Source of the DNA: Alphaproteobacteria bacterium
Lineage (GTDB): Bacteria > Pseudomonadota > Alphaproteobacteria > Micavibrionales > UBA2020
Reading direction: 5' to 3'
Assembly: GCA_028817795.1 (NCBI GenBank)
Contig: JAPPOU010000140.1
Span: forward strand, 1 to 33,681
Length of the DNA stretch: 33,681 nt
The notes under the pieces were generated by a model. It saw only the letters and a list, made by a program, of their open reading frames with translations. It was not told the origin of the DNA and searched no databases. This document shows positions 1 to 7,194 of this stretch, one piece after another. Position numbers and translations under genes: made by a program. Positions within the stretch are counted from its first letter, which is position 1, and each line of letters begins with the position of its first letter.

Positions 1-54
1 GTATGTCAAGTTACCTTATTCTTTAAAATAAATTACGTAAAAACAATAGGATAA

Positions 55-88
55 AAAAAGCCCCTCCAAATGGAAGGGCTTTTTTCGT
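55..88. terminator. Rho-independent terminator, probably bidirectional
   Basis: A hairpin with arms AGCCCCTCC and GGAAGGGCT (one mismatch) and an AAAT loop, flanked by an A run on the left and a T run on the right. It lies just beyond the 3' end of the leftward Cys-rich gene, where a terminator is expected, and it could also stop rightward transcription. Confidence 0.8.
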
Positions 89-106
89 GAATTTAAACAA
101 CGCCTC

Positions 107-778
107 TTAACACTTACAAAGGCTCCACCCCCATCCAAAGCGGGAATTTGTGCCCCAGACCGTGCAGCGGCCCGTTGTACAGGGGCCAAAGCAATAGGTG
201 AAGCGTTTTTTACCATTGCGTTTGGATGTGAAGTACCAGTGGGAATGGCAGTCAAACATGGGATACCAGTGACCGGGATCATACATGGATGGCAGAACGG
301 TTAATGTTATGGCAGCTTGCATCACCATAGCGGGCGATGAAAATACTTCTCCACCAAAGTGCAAACGCAGGCTGGCGTTGACCGTCACGGACGCATCCCC
401 GGCTTTAAGAAGGCTGGCGCAGGTATTGTCTCCCATATCAACGAGCATATCGATTTTACATGGCACTTTATCACCAAATTTATCTTCGGCCTGATCCATG
501 AAGTCGCGGAAAATTTTCTCGTTTTCATCGCCGCCTTGATCGGACAAGCCGATAAGAATCCCCTGTCTTTCGTCATTGCCGTTGGCCGGGGGGACAATAT
601 GCGCGTGCGCAACAAGCCCGCATGTATAGCCAGCGTCATTCGCTTTTACCTGCCCAGGAAGCGTGACTTCCAGCGGGCTGTCCATTTTTTCAGCGCCTGT
701 TTCCCCAATGCCGTGAAGGCTGTGCCATTCCGGTGCGCCGGGTGCGCTATCGCAAGTGTTATTGTCTGGATGAGACAT
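107..778 (-). CDS. Cys-rich hypothetical protein (223 aa)
   Basis: Not recognised. The start at 778 is supported by a GAGGGGA ribosome-binding site about 7 nt upstream. No signal peptide or membrane segment is visible. The N-terminal half is acidic and ordinary. The last 55 residues are rich in Trp, aromatic residues and Cys, with spaced cysteines in CFGPCTTGRC and a final CKC. There are about ten cysteines in all, which suggests disulfides or metal binding, but no named Cys motif is recognised. It stands alone: hemJ lies 160 bp upstream on the same strand, and a strong terminator follows. Function unknown. Confidence 0.65.
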   Translation of the reverse strand: MSHPDNNTCDSAPGAPEWHSLHGIGETGAEKMDSPLEVTLPGQVKANDAGYTCGLVAHAHIVPPANGNDERQGILIGLSDQGGDENEKIFRDFMDQAEDKFGDKVPCKIDMLVDMGDNTCASLLKAGDASVTVNASLRLHFGGEVFSSPAMVMQAAITLTVLPSMYDPGHWYPMFDCHSHWYFTSKRNGKKRFTYCFGPCTTGRCTVWGTNSRFGWGWSLCKC

Positions 779-821
779 GATATTTCCCCTCTATTAATGT
801 GATGATTGTGCAAGCGGCTTC

Positions 822-849
822 ATCATACGGCCCCGTTAAGGATGTGCAA
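822..849 (-). promoter_or_regulatory. Possible sigma-70 promoter of the Cys-rich gene
   Basis: On the minus strand, a TATGAT -10 box (827-822) sits 16 bp after a weak TTGCAC -35 box (849-844). It is upstream of the start at 778 and leaves a leader of roughly 40 nt. The -10 is good and the -35 is poor. Confidence 0.4.
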
Positions 850-940
850 CCCTTGCGTCTTTTTTAAGTTGTTTTTGTTATATGTATACAAAAACCCCAA
901 AAAGCGAACAGTAAACCGCGAAAGTCAACGGCAGTATCAA

Positions 941-1390
941 TCATGCTAAAGGTCGCACTAAAACCATGATGACAATCACGATCATCAGGACCGTGGGAAT
1001 TTCATTGATCCTTCTATAAAATTTGGATGTTTTTACGTTTTCATCCTTTAAAAAAGCCTTGCGCCATTTGGCCAGCGCGTGGTGAAACCCTGTCATCAAC
1101 ACAACGGCTGTGAATTTTGTATGCATCCAGCCTTCCGAAAAAAGCGCCATATTGCCCCAGAGCATTAGCCCGCCCGCAATCCAGGCCACGATCATGGCAG
1201 GGTTCATGATAATGCGCAAAAGGCGGCGTTCCATGATTTTCAGGGTTTCCGACAGCTCCGATCCCTTTTCGGCATCGGCATGGTACACAAACAAGCGCGG
1301 CAGGTATAAAAGCCCCGCCATCCACGAAATAACGGCAATGACGTGCAGAGCCTTGAACCAATTGTAATATTGCACCACGAAATCCTGCAT
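941..1390 (-). CDS. hemJ: Protoporphyrinogen IX oxidase HemJ (149 aa)
   Basis: Membrane heme-biosynthesis protein of the HemJ (UPF0093) family, which oxidises protoporphyrinogen IX to protoporphyrin IX in many bacteria lacking HemG and HemY. The N-terminus MQDFVVQYYNWFKALHVIAV carries the conserved histidine in the first membrane helix (residue 16). Later segments include GLMLWGN, the WMHTKF stretch and a final very hydrophobic helix. A longer open frame extends upstream to 1651, but that part is the shadow of hemH in another frame. ATG 1390 lies 1 base after the hemH stop and gives the normal family length. It is the last gene of a hemE-hemH-hemJ operon, so translation is probably coupled. 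Confidence 0.92.
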   Translation of the reverse strand: MQDFVVQYYNWFKALHVIAVISWMAGLLYLPRLFVYHADAEKGSELSETLKIMERRLLRIIMNPAMIVAWIAGGLMLWGNMALFSEGWMHTKFTAVVLMTGFHHALAKWRKAFLKDENVKTSKFYRRINEIPTVLMIVIVIMVLVRPLA

Positions 1391-1391
1391 A

Positions 1392-2399
1392 TCAGGCTGC
1401 CTTTTTACAAATACATTGACGGGCTTTTGCCGCGCACTGGCCGGGCAAAAATTTTTCATTATCCTGCGCCTGTACTGTCGCTGCCAACCCCGCAATAAAC
1501 AAAGGGTTTGTACCCACGGTTTCAGCCTTGCCAAACCACGGCACGCCCATATCCTGCGCCATATGGCGATATTCCATGTCAATTTCAACCAGCGTTTCCA
1601 CGTGTTCGGACACAAAGGCATGGGGATAGATAAGAACGCCCACCTTGTCATCCGCCGCTTTTTGCAGGGCTTCTTCTGTCGAAGGGCCTATCCATTTTAA
1701 GGGGCCGACGCGGCTTTGATAACAAATTTGCCATGCATCGTCTGCAATCCCCAGTTCTGCGGCAATGGCCTTTGCGGTCTTTTCACATTGCGCCTGATAA
1801 GGATCACCGCCTGCAATCACTTTTTCGGGAAGGCCATGCGCGGAAAAAAGAATGCGCGTATTCTCTGGCGCATCTTTCATGGCAAAGCGAATGTTTTCAG
1901 CGCTGGCCTTGATAAATCCATTGTCCATGGGATAACAACCAATGCGCCGCGTTGGTTTTAAAAGCCCCGCGCCCTGCGCCGCGCGGTCCCAATCTTCAAA
2001 GGATGACCCCGTCGTTGTTGTTGAAAACTGCGGATACAGCGGCAAAAGAATAACGTCATCGGGATTATACGTCTTGACCTCTGCCGCAACAGCGTCCGCC
2101 ATGGGGTGCCAATAGCGCATGGATACGAAAACCTTGTACCCTTCACCCAGCGCCTGTTGCAAAGCCGCTACCTGTGCCTGCGTATTGGCCAAAAGGGGAG
2201 ATTTATAATTCAGCGCTTTATACGCATCACGCGCCGCGCCACGTGATCGTGTAAAGGCAATAAACGCCGCCAACGGATACCGTATGAAGGCAGGGGCAGA
2301 AATAATGTTTTTGTCCGTAAAGAAGTTAAACAGGAAGGGCTGTATATCCTTTTCCTGTAACGGCCCACCCAAATTCAGCAATACAACGGCGCGGCGCAT
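1392..2399 (-). CDS. hemH: Ferrochelatase HemH (335 aa)
   Basis: Catalyses the last heme step, insertion of Fe2+ into protoporphyrin IX. The N-terminus RRAVVLLNLGGP is typical. The signature LFSAHGLPEKV holds the metal-side histidine (residue 188), and FVSEHVETLVEID holds the conserved glutamate (about residue 268). CYQSRVGPLKWIGPST is the usual porphyrin-contact segment. The C-terminus is Cys-rich (C..6..C.C in the last 15 residues). Some ferrochelatases, including alphaproteobacterial ones, bind a [2Fe-2S] cluster, but the spacing here is not one I can assign. It starts 3 bp after hemE and ends 1 bp before hemJ, so it sits in one operon. Confidence 0.97.
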   Translation of the reverse strand: MRRAVVLLNLGGPLQEKDIQPFLFNFFTDKNIISAPAFIRYPLAAFIAFTRSRGAARDAYKALNYKSPLLANTQAQVAALQQALGEGYKVFVSMRYWHPMADAVAAEVKTYNPDDVILLPLYPQFSTTTTGSSFEDWDRAAQGAGLLKPTRRIGCYPMDNGFIKASAENIRFAMKDAPENTRILFSAHGLPEKVIAGGDPYQAQCEKTAKAIAAELGIADDAWQICYQSRVGPLKWIGPSTEEALQKAADDKVGVLIYPHAFVSEHVETLVEIDMEYRHMAQDMGVPWFGKAETVGTNPLFIAGLAATVQAQDNEKFLPGQCAAKARQCICKKAA

Positions 2400-2402
2400 G
2401 CT

Positions 2403-3467
2403 TTAAACTTTAAAGGCGCGCAATATGGCCGCAAGCTGCGCGACATGTTCCGGTGGCGTTTCCTTGATAACGCCGTGGCCGAGATTGAAAATAAAGGGCC
2501 GCCCCTTTGCCTGCTCCAATATGCGTAAGACTTCCGTTTCCATTGCCTGCCCGCCTGCCAACAGATGCACGGGGTCAAGATTGCCCTGCAGGCAAACATC
2601 GCGGCTGCATTCCCTGAGCGCCCATGACAAGGACACCTGCGTATCCAGCCCAAGGCCGTTCACGCCTGTCGCAGCAGCATAACGCGGATACATGGCACCC
2701 GCGCCACGCGGAAAGCCGATAATGGGGATATCCGGATATTGCCCGCGAATGCGGCTGACAAGACGCGCTGTCGGGCCAATCACCCATTTTTCAAACATAG
2801 GTTCAGGTAAAAGCCCGGCCCAGCTGTCAAACAACTGAACGGCATCCGCGCCACAGGCAATTTGCCGCAACAAATAAAGCGCCGTGGCCTCTGTAATTTT
2901 ATCGATCAGACTTTCAAAAACATCCGGTTGGTTGGCAGCAAAGGCACGCGCTGCCGTAAATTCACCATCGCCGCGCCCCTGCACCATATAACAAGCAACC
3001 GTCCAGGGCGCGCCCGCAAAGCCTATCAACGCTTTGTGCGCGGGCAAACGCTCCTTAACACCTGTTACCGTTTGATAGACAGGGTCCAGCTTTTTTTCAA
3101 AATCATCAAAGTTCAGATGGTCAAGGTCTTCAGGCGTGGACAGCGCGCCAAGGCGCGGGCCTTCCCCTTCTACGAAATCCAGTGTTTGGCCCAGCGCATA
3201 GGGCACGACAAGAATATCCGAAAACAAAATGGCGGCATCCATGTCATAACGTTCGAGCGGTTGCAGCGTCACCGTCACGGCATGTTCTGGCGTAAAGCAG
3301 AGATTCATGAACGATCCTGCTTTTTTCCGCAGCTCGCGATATTCCGGCAGATAACGGCCTGCTTGCCGCATCAACCAAAAGGGGACGTGCGTGCCAACCT
3401 GGCCGTGTAAAGCCTGTACAAGGTATGGAACCGTAGACGTTGTTTGTTCCTTGGGCGCCTGTGCCAT
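2403..3467 (-). CDS. hemE: Uroporphyrinogen decarboxylase HemE (354 aa)
   Basis: Decarboxylates uroporphyrinogen III to coproporphyrinogen III. The first family signature PFWLMRQAGRYLPEY is at residues 29-43, the FSDIL segment with the catalytic-pocket Asp is near residue 82, and the second signature GFAGAPWTVACYMVQG is near residue 150. An upstream in-frame ATG exists at 3488, but ATG 3467 is preceded by GGAG at 8 nt spacing, so it was chosen. First gene of the hem operon. In many alphaproteobacteria hemE borders the chromosomal origin, and the noncoding DNA upstream here fits that. Confidence 0.97.
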   Translation of the reverse strand: MAQAPKEQTTSTVPYLVQALHGQVGTHVPFWLMRQAGRYLPEYRELRKKAGSFMNLCFTPEHAVTVTLQPLERYDMDAAILFSDILVVPYALGQTLDFVEGEGPRLGALSTPEDLDHLNFDDFEKKLDPVYQTVTGVKERLPAHKALIGFAGAPWTVACYMVQGRGDGEFTAARAFAANQPDVFESLIDKITEATALYLLRQIACGADAVQLFDSWAGLLPEPMFEKWVIGPTARLVSRIRGQYPDIPIIGFPRGAGAMYPRYAAATGVNGLGLDTQVSLSWALRECSRDVCLQGNLDPVHLLAGGQAMETEVLRILEQAKGRPFIFNLGHGVIKETPPEHVAQLAAILRAFKV

Positions 3468-3604
3468 ATTATTTTCTCCAGTTTGCATGACAATGCCATG
3501 TTTTTTTACAAGATAAAAGCGCCCAGGAAATTAAGGACATTCCCCTTAAAAAATCTATAAGTATTAAAGGGATGTTGGAGTCTGTAGGACGGGAGATATT
3601 GGGG

Positions 3605-3660
3605 ATAAGTTAGAAAAAATTTTAAAAATTATATATTTTTCAAATAGTTAAAACTGATTT
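3605..3660. other. AT-rich segment, possible DNA unwinding element
   Basis: 56 bp with only six G or C bases, containing A and T runs. It lies within the candidate origin between the weak DnaA-like box at 3600-3608 and the strong box cluster at 3757-3777. This is the arrangement expected of a duplex-unwinding element, although AT content alone does not prove the role. Confidence 0.5.
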
Positions 3661-3711
3661 CCTCTTTGTTTCTCGCGGGGAAAAAGATGTGCAGATTCAA
3701 AGGCTATATAG

Positions 3712-3723
3712 GGGGATATCCCC
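3712..3723. repeat. 12-bp perfect palindrome in the candidate origin
   Basis: GGGGATATCCCC, a perfect dyad 45 bp before the DnaA box pair. It could be a binding site for an origin regulator. It does not match a site I can name. Confidence 0.4.
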
Positions 3724-3756
3724 TGCAAAGGTTTATGCCCGCATTTATACGTTGCT

Positions 3757-3777
3757 TTATACACCTTGTTATCCACA
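3757..3777 (+). promoter_or_regulatory. Two tandem DnaA boxes
   Basis: TTATCCACA at 3769-3777 is an exact match to the high-affinity DnaA consensus. TTATACACC at 3757-3765 matches it at seven of nine positions, in the same orientation and 12 bp away start to start. A third candidate, TGGGGATAA at 3600-3608, is TTATCCCCA on the minus strand (one mismatch). Confidence 0.65.
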
Positions 3778-3838
3778 GCTATTCCCTTTTCTTTTTTCAT
3801 GACGGTTGTTAGGATAACGCCTTGGAAAGGGGTGGTGA

Positions 3839-4450
3839 ATGATTGAGGATTGGCAAAAGCTGGATCCGGAACCTGCGGCAAGAATTTTAAGCGAGATCAA
3901 CCCGCTTTTGGAACCTGTGCCTTTTAGCGAGGAAGATACCACCCTGCGCAAATCCGCCCTGCCGTTTTACGATGGGTATGAATTAATTGAGCTGACTGAC
4001 ATGTCGGCCGTGCCTGCGGCACGCAAATACGCGATGTATAAGCCCGGCGAGCCTGTTGTTATCGATTGGACCAACCAGCCGATTTACGATACCAACGAAA
4101 AATCGCCCATTGCGCTGACATCGCGAAATATCCTTGATTACGTGCGGTTTTTCTTTAGCTATGTGCGCGGCCGATATGGCCGTTTTCTTATCATTGAAAA
4201 CGTCGATGATATTCGCTGGCAGGTAGAGCCACCCGTACAGGGCCGCAAGGTGATGCAGGAAATGTTGGAACCGCTGCATCTTGTCGAATACGACGTCGAA
4301 GAAGACGTCTACCACCTTGAAGCCTTTATGATGTTCAAGGATTCCCTGTTTAAAACGAAAATCCACGTGCATAGTGACGGACTTGTCAGCATGTCGGATG
4401 AAGAATTAAAAATCGAAGGTATGCCTGTTTTACAGGATTCTGCGGCGTAA
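3839..4450 (+). CDS. Conserved alphaproteobacterial hypothetical protein (203 aa)
   Basis: A soluble 203-aa protein with no signal peptide or membrane helix. Segments such as LPFYDGYEL, VVIDWTNQPIYDTNEKSPI, YVRFFFSYVRGRYGRFLI and FKDSLFKTKI resemble a family of uncharacterised proteins seen in Rhodospirillales-like genomes. No catalytic motif is evident. The ATG has AAGGGG upstream. It is the first gene to the right of the candidate origin, transcribed away from it, and its stop is 3 bp before the kinase-like gene, so the two are probably co-transcribed. Family resemblance is from memory; function is unknown. Confidence 0.85.
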   Translation: MIEDWQKLDPEPAARILSEINPLLEPVPFSEEDTTLRKSALPFYDGYELIELTDMSAVPAARKYAMYKPGEPVVIDWTNQPIYDTNEKSPIALTSRNILDYVRFFFSYVRGRYGRFLIIENVDDIRWQVEPPVQGRKVMQEMLEPLHLVEYDVEEDVYHLEAFMMFKDSLFKTKIHVHSDGLVSMSDEELKIEGMPVLQDSAA

Positions 4451-4453
4451 TAG

Positions 4454-5476
4454 ATGCCGCCTTTGTTGCCGCCACCCCTGCAGTTTGAAGACAAGCCGTC
4501 TTTTGACACTGTGCCGGATGCTGTGTTGCAGGCCGCTGCCGATCTTTTAAAAAGTCCCGCTATAAAAGGAGATATCGCTTATGGCGGGTTTTCGCCGGCG
4601 GCGGGATTTATTTTGCATCTTGAAGACGGAAGAAAGGTTTTTGCCAAGGGAAGCCATCCCGGCGATATTTCGCACGGCGCGCAAACGTTGCGGCAAGAAG
4701 CGCAGGTGTACGAAAAAGTAGCGTTTATATCCAAAGTCGCGCCGCGTTTTTTAGGCACTATCAGCGATGGGGATGAAGACGACTGGCATTTAGGGTTTTG
4801 GGACTTTCATGACCCTGCAAAAACGCCGGATATCCCTGCCATTGCCAAGCTTTTGGCGAGTATGCACACAGCGGACGTTGATAAAGGCATAGTGAAAGAT
4901 TGCACGAAAACGCCCTTTATTTCAGGCTTTTTTACAATAGAAAAGAAATGGCGCCGCGCAAAAACGTCGCCTGATATTTTTAACGATATGGCCGGGCTTT
5001 TTGACAATGATACGGACACATTTCAAAACATGCTTCCCGTTTTATGCAGTTTGCAGGATAAAGCGCCGCTTTTGGCACAGGGGCAAAAAAGTTTTATTCA
5101 TGGCGATCTCAGGCTTGATAACACGCTGACAGATGTAACGGGCCGCGTTTTTTTTATTGATTGGCCCAATGCTTGTAACGGACCTGCCGTTTTTGACCTT
5201 ATTTTATTGGCCGCAAGCACAGAGGCCTTGGGGCTGATGAAAATAGAAGATTTTATCGCCCTTTACAGGGCAGCGGATGGCGTGGCGGTCGCGCCAGAAG
5301 ACATGTATGTCATGGCCGCGAGCCAGTCCGGTTATTTTGCCGATCAGGCCCGCCGCCCGGTGCCTGAAAAACTGCCGCGCTTGCGATGGATGCAAAAAAC
5401 CATGCTTTTTGCCCTCTTGAGGTATCTGGCGCGACAGGGTGTGATCGATTCTTTTCCCGTAACGAAAACACGCTGA
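4454..5476 (+). CDS. Aminoglycoside phosphotransferase-fold (APH) family protein (340 aa)
   Basis: A small-molecule-kinase fold protein. The catalytic loop HGDLRLDN (residues 216-223) carries the base Asp and the metal-binding Asn, and FFIDW (233-237) supplies the metal-binding Asp of the DFG-equivalent. The N-lobe around KVFAKG (61-66) probably holds the nucleotide lysine. Unlike true resistance enzymes it sits in a housekeeping context, so a metabolic substrate is more likely than an antibiotic. The substrate cannot be read from sequence. The start is 3 bp after the upstream stop and has no clear ribosome-binding site, consistent with translational coupling. Confidence 0.85.
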   Translation: MPPLLPPPLQFEDKPSFDTVPDAVLQAAADLLKSPAIKGDIAYGGFSPAAGFILHLEDGRKVFAKGSHPGDISHGAQTLRQEAQVYEKVAFISKVAPRFLGTISDGDEDDWHLGFWDFHDPAKTPDIPAIAKLLASMHTADVDKGIVKDCTKTPFISGFFTIEKKWRRAKTSPDIFNDMAGLFDNDTDTFQNMLPVLCSLQDKAPLLAQGQKSFIHGDLRLDNTLTDVTGRVFFIDWPNACNGPAVFDLILLAASTEALGLMKIEDFIALYRAADGVAVAPEDMYVMAASQSGYFADQARRPVPEKLPRLRWMQKTMLFALLRYLARQGVIDSFPVTKTR

Positions 5477-5505
5477 ATTATTATTATAATATGTAAATTA
5501 ATACT

Positions 5506-5525
5506 TTCGTATGAGGTTATACGAA
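5506..5525. repeat. Inverted repeat with 7-bp arms resembling loxP arms
   Basis: Arms TTCGTAT and ATACGAA separated by GAGGTT. The right side reads TTATACGAA, the same core as a loxP arm (TATACGAA). There is no T run, so a classic terminator is unlikely. It lies 30 bp after the APH-fold gene. A second short hairpin, CGGCA/TGCCG, follows at 5533-5547. Confidence 0.4.
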
Positions 5526-5630
5526 TTATTTCCGGCAGATTTTGCCGTTATATTGACCATAATTAAGGAATTTTTTTCCGATCAAAAGGGGTTATTAACT
5601 ATCTTCCGCCATGATTAGAGGAAGAGGGGT

Positions 5631-5693
5631 ATGGAGGTTTTGCTGCCGCTTTTGCGGGGGGCAACATATATTTGGGAACGATATGGATACTGA
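5631..5693 (+). CDS. Possible 20-codon leader ORF
   Basis: ATG 5631 is preceded by a strong GAGGAAGAGGGG ribosome-binding site and encodes a 20-residue peptide beginning MEVLLPLLRG and ending in TGA at 5691-5693. Its last 11 nt overlap the best start (5683) of the next gene in a different frame. This would allow translational coupling to a start whose own ribosome-binding site is weak. Expression is not shown by sequence alone. Confidence 0.35.
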   Translation: MEVLLPLLRGATYIWERYGY

Positions 5694-6714
5694 ACAAGGC
5701 AAGGATAAAGAGGGAACGCGCACCAAAAAGCGCCGCCAGCGCCGGGTCAAGGAAGCATCCGGGCGTGTGCGGCAGGGTAAGCGCACCCATTTAAGTCACA
5801 AACCCAGTCTGGATTGGCGGGCGGATAAGGTGCGCGTATGCATACCGGAAGGCGATAACGCCAGCGTCACTCCCATCGGCGAATTGATGGATCTTTTGTA
5901 TGAGTGCCGGTCCGGTGCGTCGTTGATTGATTCTGTGGCCACGCATGGGCTTGATGTCTTTTATGATCGGCAGGTACCTGTGGCGCAGTTTTATCCAAGG
6001 CCGGATAAAAGCATTATCACGCTGAACCCCATGCGGCCGCGTGGTGATCTTTTAAATCTTCTTATTCGCGAGCTGCGGCGGTGCTGGCAGTACCACCATG
6101 GCGCGTTGGTCAATCCTTTATCCTATGCGCCGGATGAAGCTGTTTTGCTGAACCGCGCCCAAACGGCAGATACGTTGATGATGGCCGTGCGTATTGCATG
6201 GGAACTTAAATTGGCGGGCGAAAACGAAGCCTGGAACTGGCTGGCGGGATCACCCGCTGCGGATATTGGCAAAGCCTATGAATTGCGCGCGCAAACAGAT
6301 TTTCGCACGCTGAATAATGGCGAAGCGGCGCGGGCGGCCTATGACATGTTTTTTGAAGGCACGGGCGTGCGCATTCACGATAAGCGTATTATCCACCAGA
6401 TGTTGTTGGACGAGGGGGGATATATGCGGGCTGCGGGCGCGGGGCCGGATGTGACATCGGAAATATTCATGAAGCTGGGCGAATTGCCCCATGGCCGGAA
6501 TTATTTCCTGACGCAGCGTGGGCGCTCCCCTGTTGACCAGGCCTATTACACGGTTAAGGACAGATCGAATGCAAATTTCCTGTGGTTCATAAAATTTGAG
6601 CGCAGCTTCCATGAAAAGGAGCGCGAGATCATTGAAAAATCTGTTCAGCTGTCTGCCGAAATTGTCGATTTTGCGCGCTGGTCCGTCAAAACAGACGTAA
6701 AAACGGACAGATAG
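5683..6714 (+). CDS. Hypothetical protein with basic N-terminus (343 aa)
   Basis: The first 55 residues are highly charged and Lys/Arg-rich (KKRRQRR), perhaps a nucleic-acid or membrane contact. The rest is a soluble domain with PVAQFYPRPDKSIITLNPMR, LLIRELRRCWQYHHG and ALVNPL. It vaguely recalls the DUF6782 putative-metallopeptidase group, but I see no HExxH motif, so that is weak. An in-frame ATG at 5611 gives 367 aa with no ribosome-binding site; ATG 5683 has GGGA upstream and follows the leader ORF. The gene is preceded by a 206-bp AT-rich gap with hairpins. Function unknown. Confidence 0.75.
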   Translation: MDTEQGKDKEGTRTKKRRQRRVKEASGRVRQGKRTHLSHKPSLDWRADKVRVCIPEGDNASVTPIGELMDLLYECRSGASLIDSVATHGLDVFYDRQVPVAQFYPRPDKSIITLNPMRPRGDLLNLLIRELRRCWQYHHGALVNPLSYAPDEAVLLNRAQTADTLMMAVRIAWELKLAGENEAWNWLAGSPAADIGKAYELRAQTDFRTLNNGEAARAAYDMFFEGTGVRIHDKRIIHQMLLDEGGYMRAAGAGPDVTSEIFMKLGELPHGRNYFLTQRGRSPVDQAYYTVKDRSNANFLWFIKFERSFHEKEREIIEKSVQLSAEIVDFARWSVKTDVKTDR

Positions 6715-6751
6715 TATATATAAGTCATTGTTTTTAAATATATAAAATAAA

Positions 6752-6780
6752 TTGACATAATATATAAAATGGTGATAGGA
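6752..6780 (+). promoter_or_regulatory. Possible promoter of the small repeat protein
   Basis: A perfect TTGACA (6752-6757) followed by AT-rich DNA. At 17 bp spacing the -10 is the poor ATAGGA. The -35 and its following TAA match other promoters in this window (TTGACATAA), but the -10 is doubtful. Confidence 0.35.
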
Positions 6781-6821
6781 TGTTCCATGTCGTTTTATTT
6801 TGAACGTAGGGAGCAAAACAG

Positions 6822-7172
6822 ATGAATGGTCAGGAAATTAAAAAGGCAGCACTGGAAACTGCAGATAATGTTGCCACACTTGCCACCGGCGCAGCTTTTG
6901 CGGTGACAGGCGGCAACCCGCAAGAGGCGTTTTCCGCCGTAAAAAGTGTCAAGTTGTCTTTGGCGAATAAGGTCGCAGCAGTAAAAGGCAGCGGCGCTAA
7001 AATCAAGAAAACAATACAAGGTACGGCAAAAAATACCCTTACACTTGCCACCGGCGCGGCTTTTGCAGTAACGGGCGGCAACCCACAGGATGCGATTGGT
7101 GCGACAGAGGGTGCTCAACAAAAGCTGAAAGAGACCGCCGAAAAAATCAAAGGTATCGGCCTTTCTTCATAA
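6822..7172 (+). CDS. Small two-repeat hypothetical protein (116 aa)
   Basis: The protein consists of two copies of one unit. LATGAAFAVTGGNPQ occurs at residues 20-34 and again, identically, at 74-88. The linkers are Lys-rich and predicted helical. The shared core is a Gly/Ala-rich hydrophobic hairpin flanked by amphipathic helices, which could insert in or lie on a membrane, but there is no signal peptide. The DNA is also similar across the two cores with silent changes, so the duplication is not very recent. GGGAG sits upstream of the ATG. It has its own upstream AT-rich region and is monocistronic. No family recognised. Confidence 0.8.
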   Translation: MNGQEIKKAALETADNVATLATGAAFAVTGGNPQEAFSAVKSVKLSLANKVAAVKGSGAKIKKTIQGTAKNTLTLATGAAFAVTGGNPQDAIGATEGAQQKLKETAEKIKGIGLSS

Positions 7173-7178
7173 GAGCTT

Positions 7179-7194
7179 TAGGGTCCTGACCCTA
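7179..7194. terminator. Inverted repeat between convergent genes
   Basis: TAGGGTC and GACCCTA separated by two bases, a 7-bp dyad between two convergent stops. It overlaps the stop codon of the Sel1 gene. There is no T run, so it is only a possible terminator. Confidence 0.35.

Larger units (their letters stand above)
3468..3838. other. oriC: Candidate chromosomal replication origin (oriC)
   Basis: A 371-bp noncoding gap between the leftward hemE operon and a rightward gene run. It holds a very AT-rich segment (3605-3660, about 89% A/T), one perfect DnaA box TTATCCACA, a near-match box 12 bp before it, weaker boxes, a GGGGATATCCCC palindrome and two GANTC sites (3578-3582, 3694-3698) of the type methylated by CcrM. 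In Caulobacter and Rickettsia the origin is next to hemE, with hemH and the hemJ-type gene in the same conserved cluster. The genes usually right of the Caulobacter origin (DUF299, maf, aroE) are absent here. Functional assignment is inference. Confidence 0.72.

Noticed and set aside
4..9. TTGACA on the minus strand at the left edge
   Set aside because: Could be the -35 of a gene leaving the window, but the -10 would lie outside and cannot be checked.
1391..1651. N-terminal extension of the HemJ frame
   Set aside because: It lies wholly inside hemH in another frame; HemJ begins at the conserved MQDF segment with normal length.
2862..3410. 182-aa plus-strand frame inside hemE
   Set aside because: Antisense to a certain gene and without family features.
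3648..3881. 77-aa minus-strand frame in the candidate origin
   Set aside because: Covers the AT-rich segment and DnaA boxes, overlaps the start of a better gene and has no ribosome-binding site or protein-like pattern.
4454..5476. Aminoglycoside resistance gene
   Set aside because: The kinase motifs are of the APH fold, but the context and diverged sequence give no support for antibiotic resistance.
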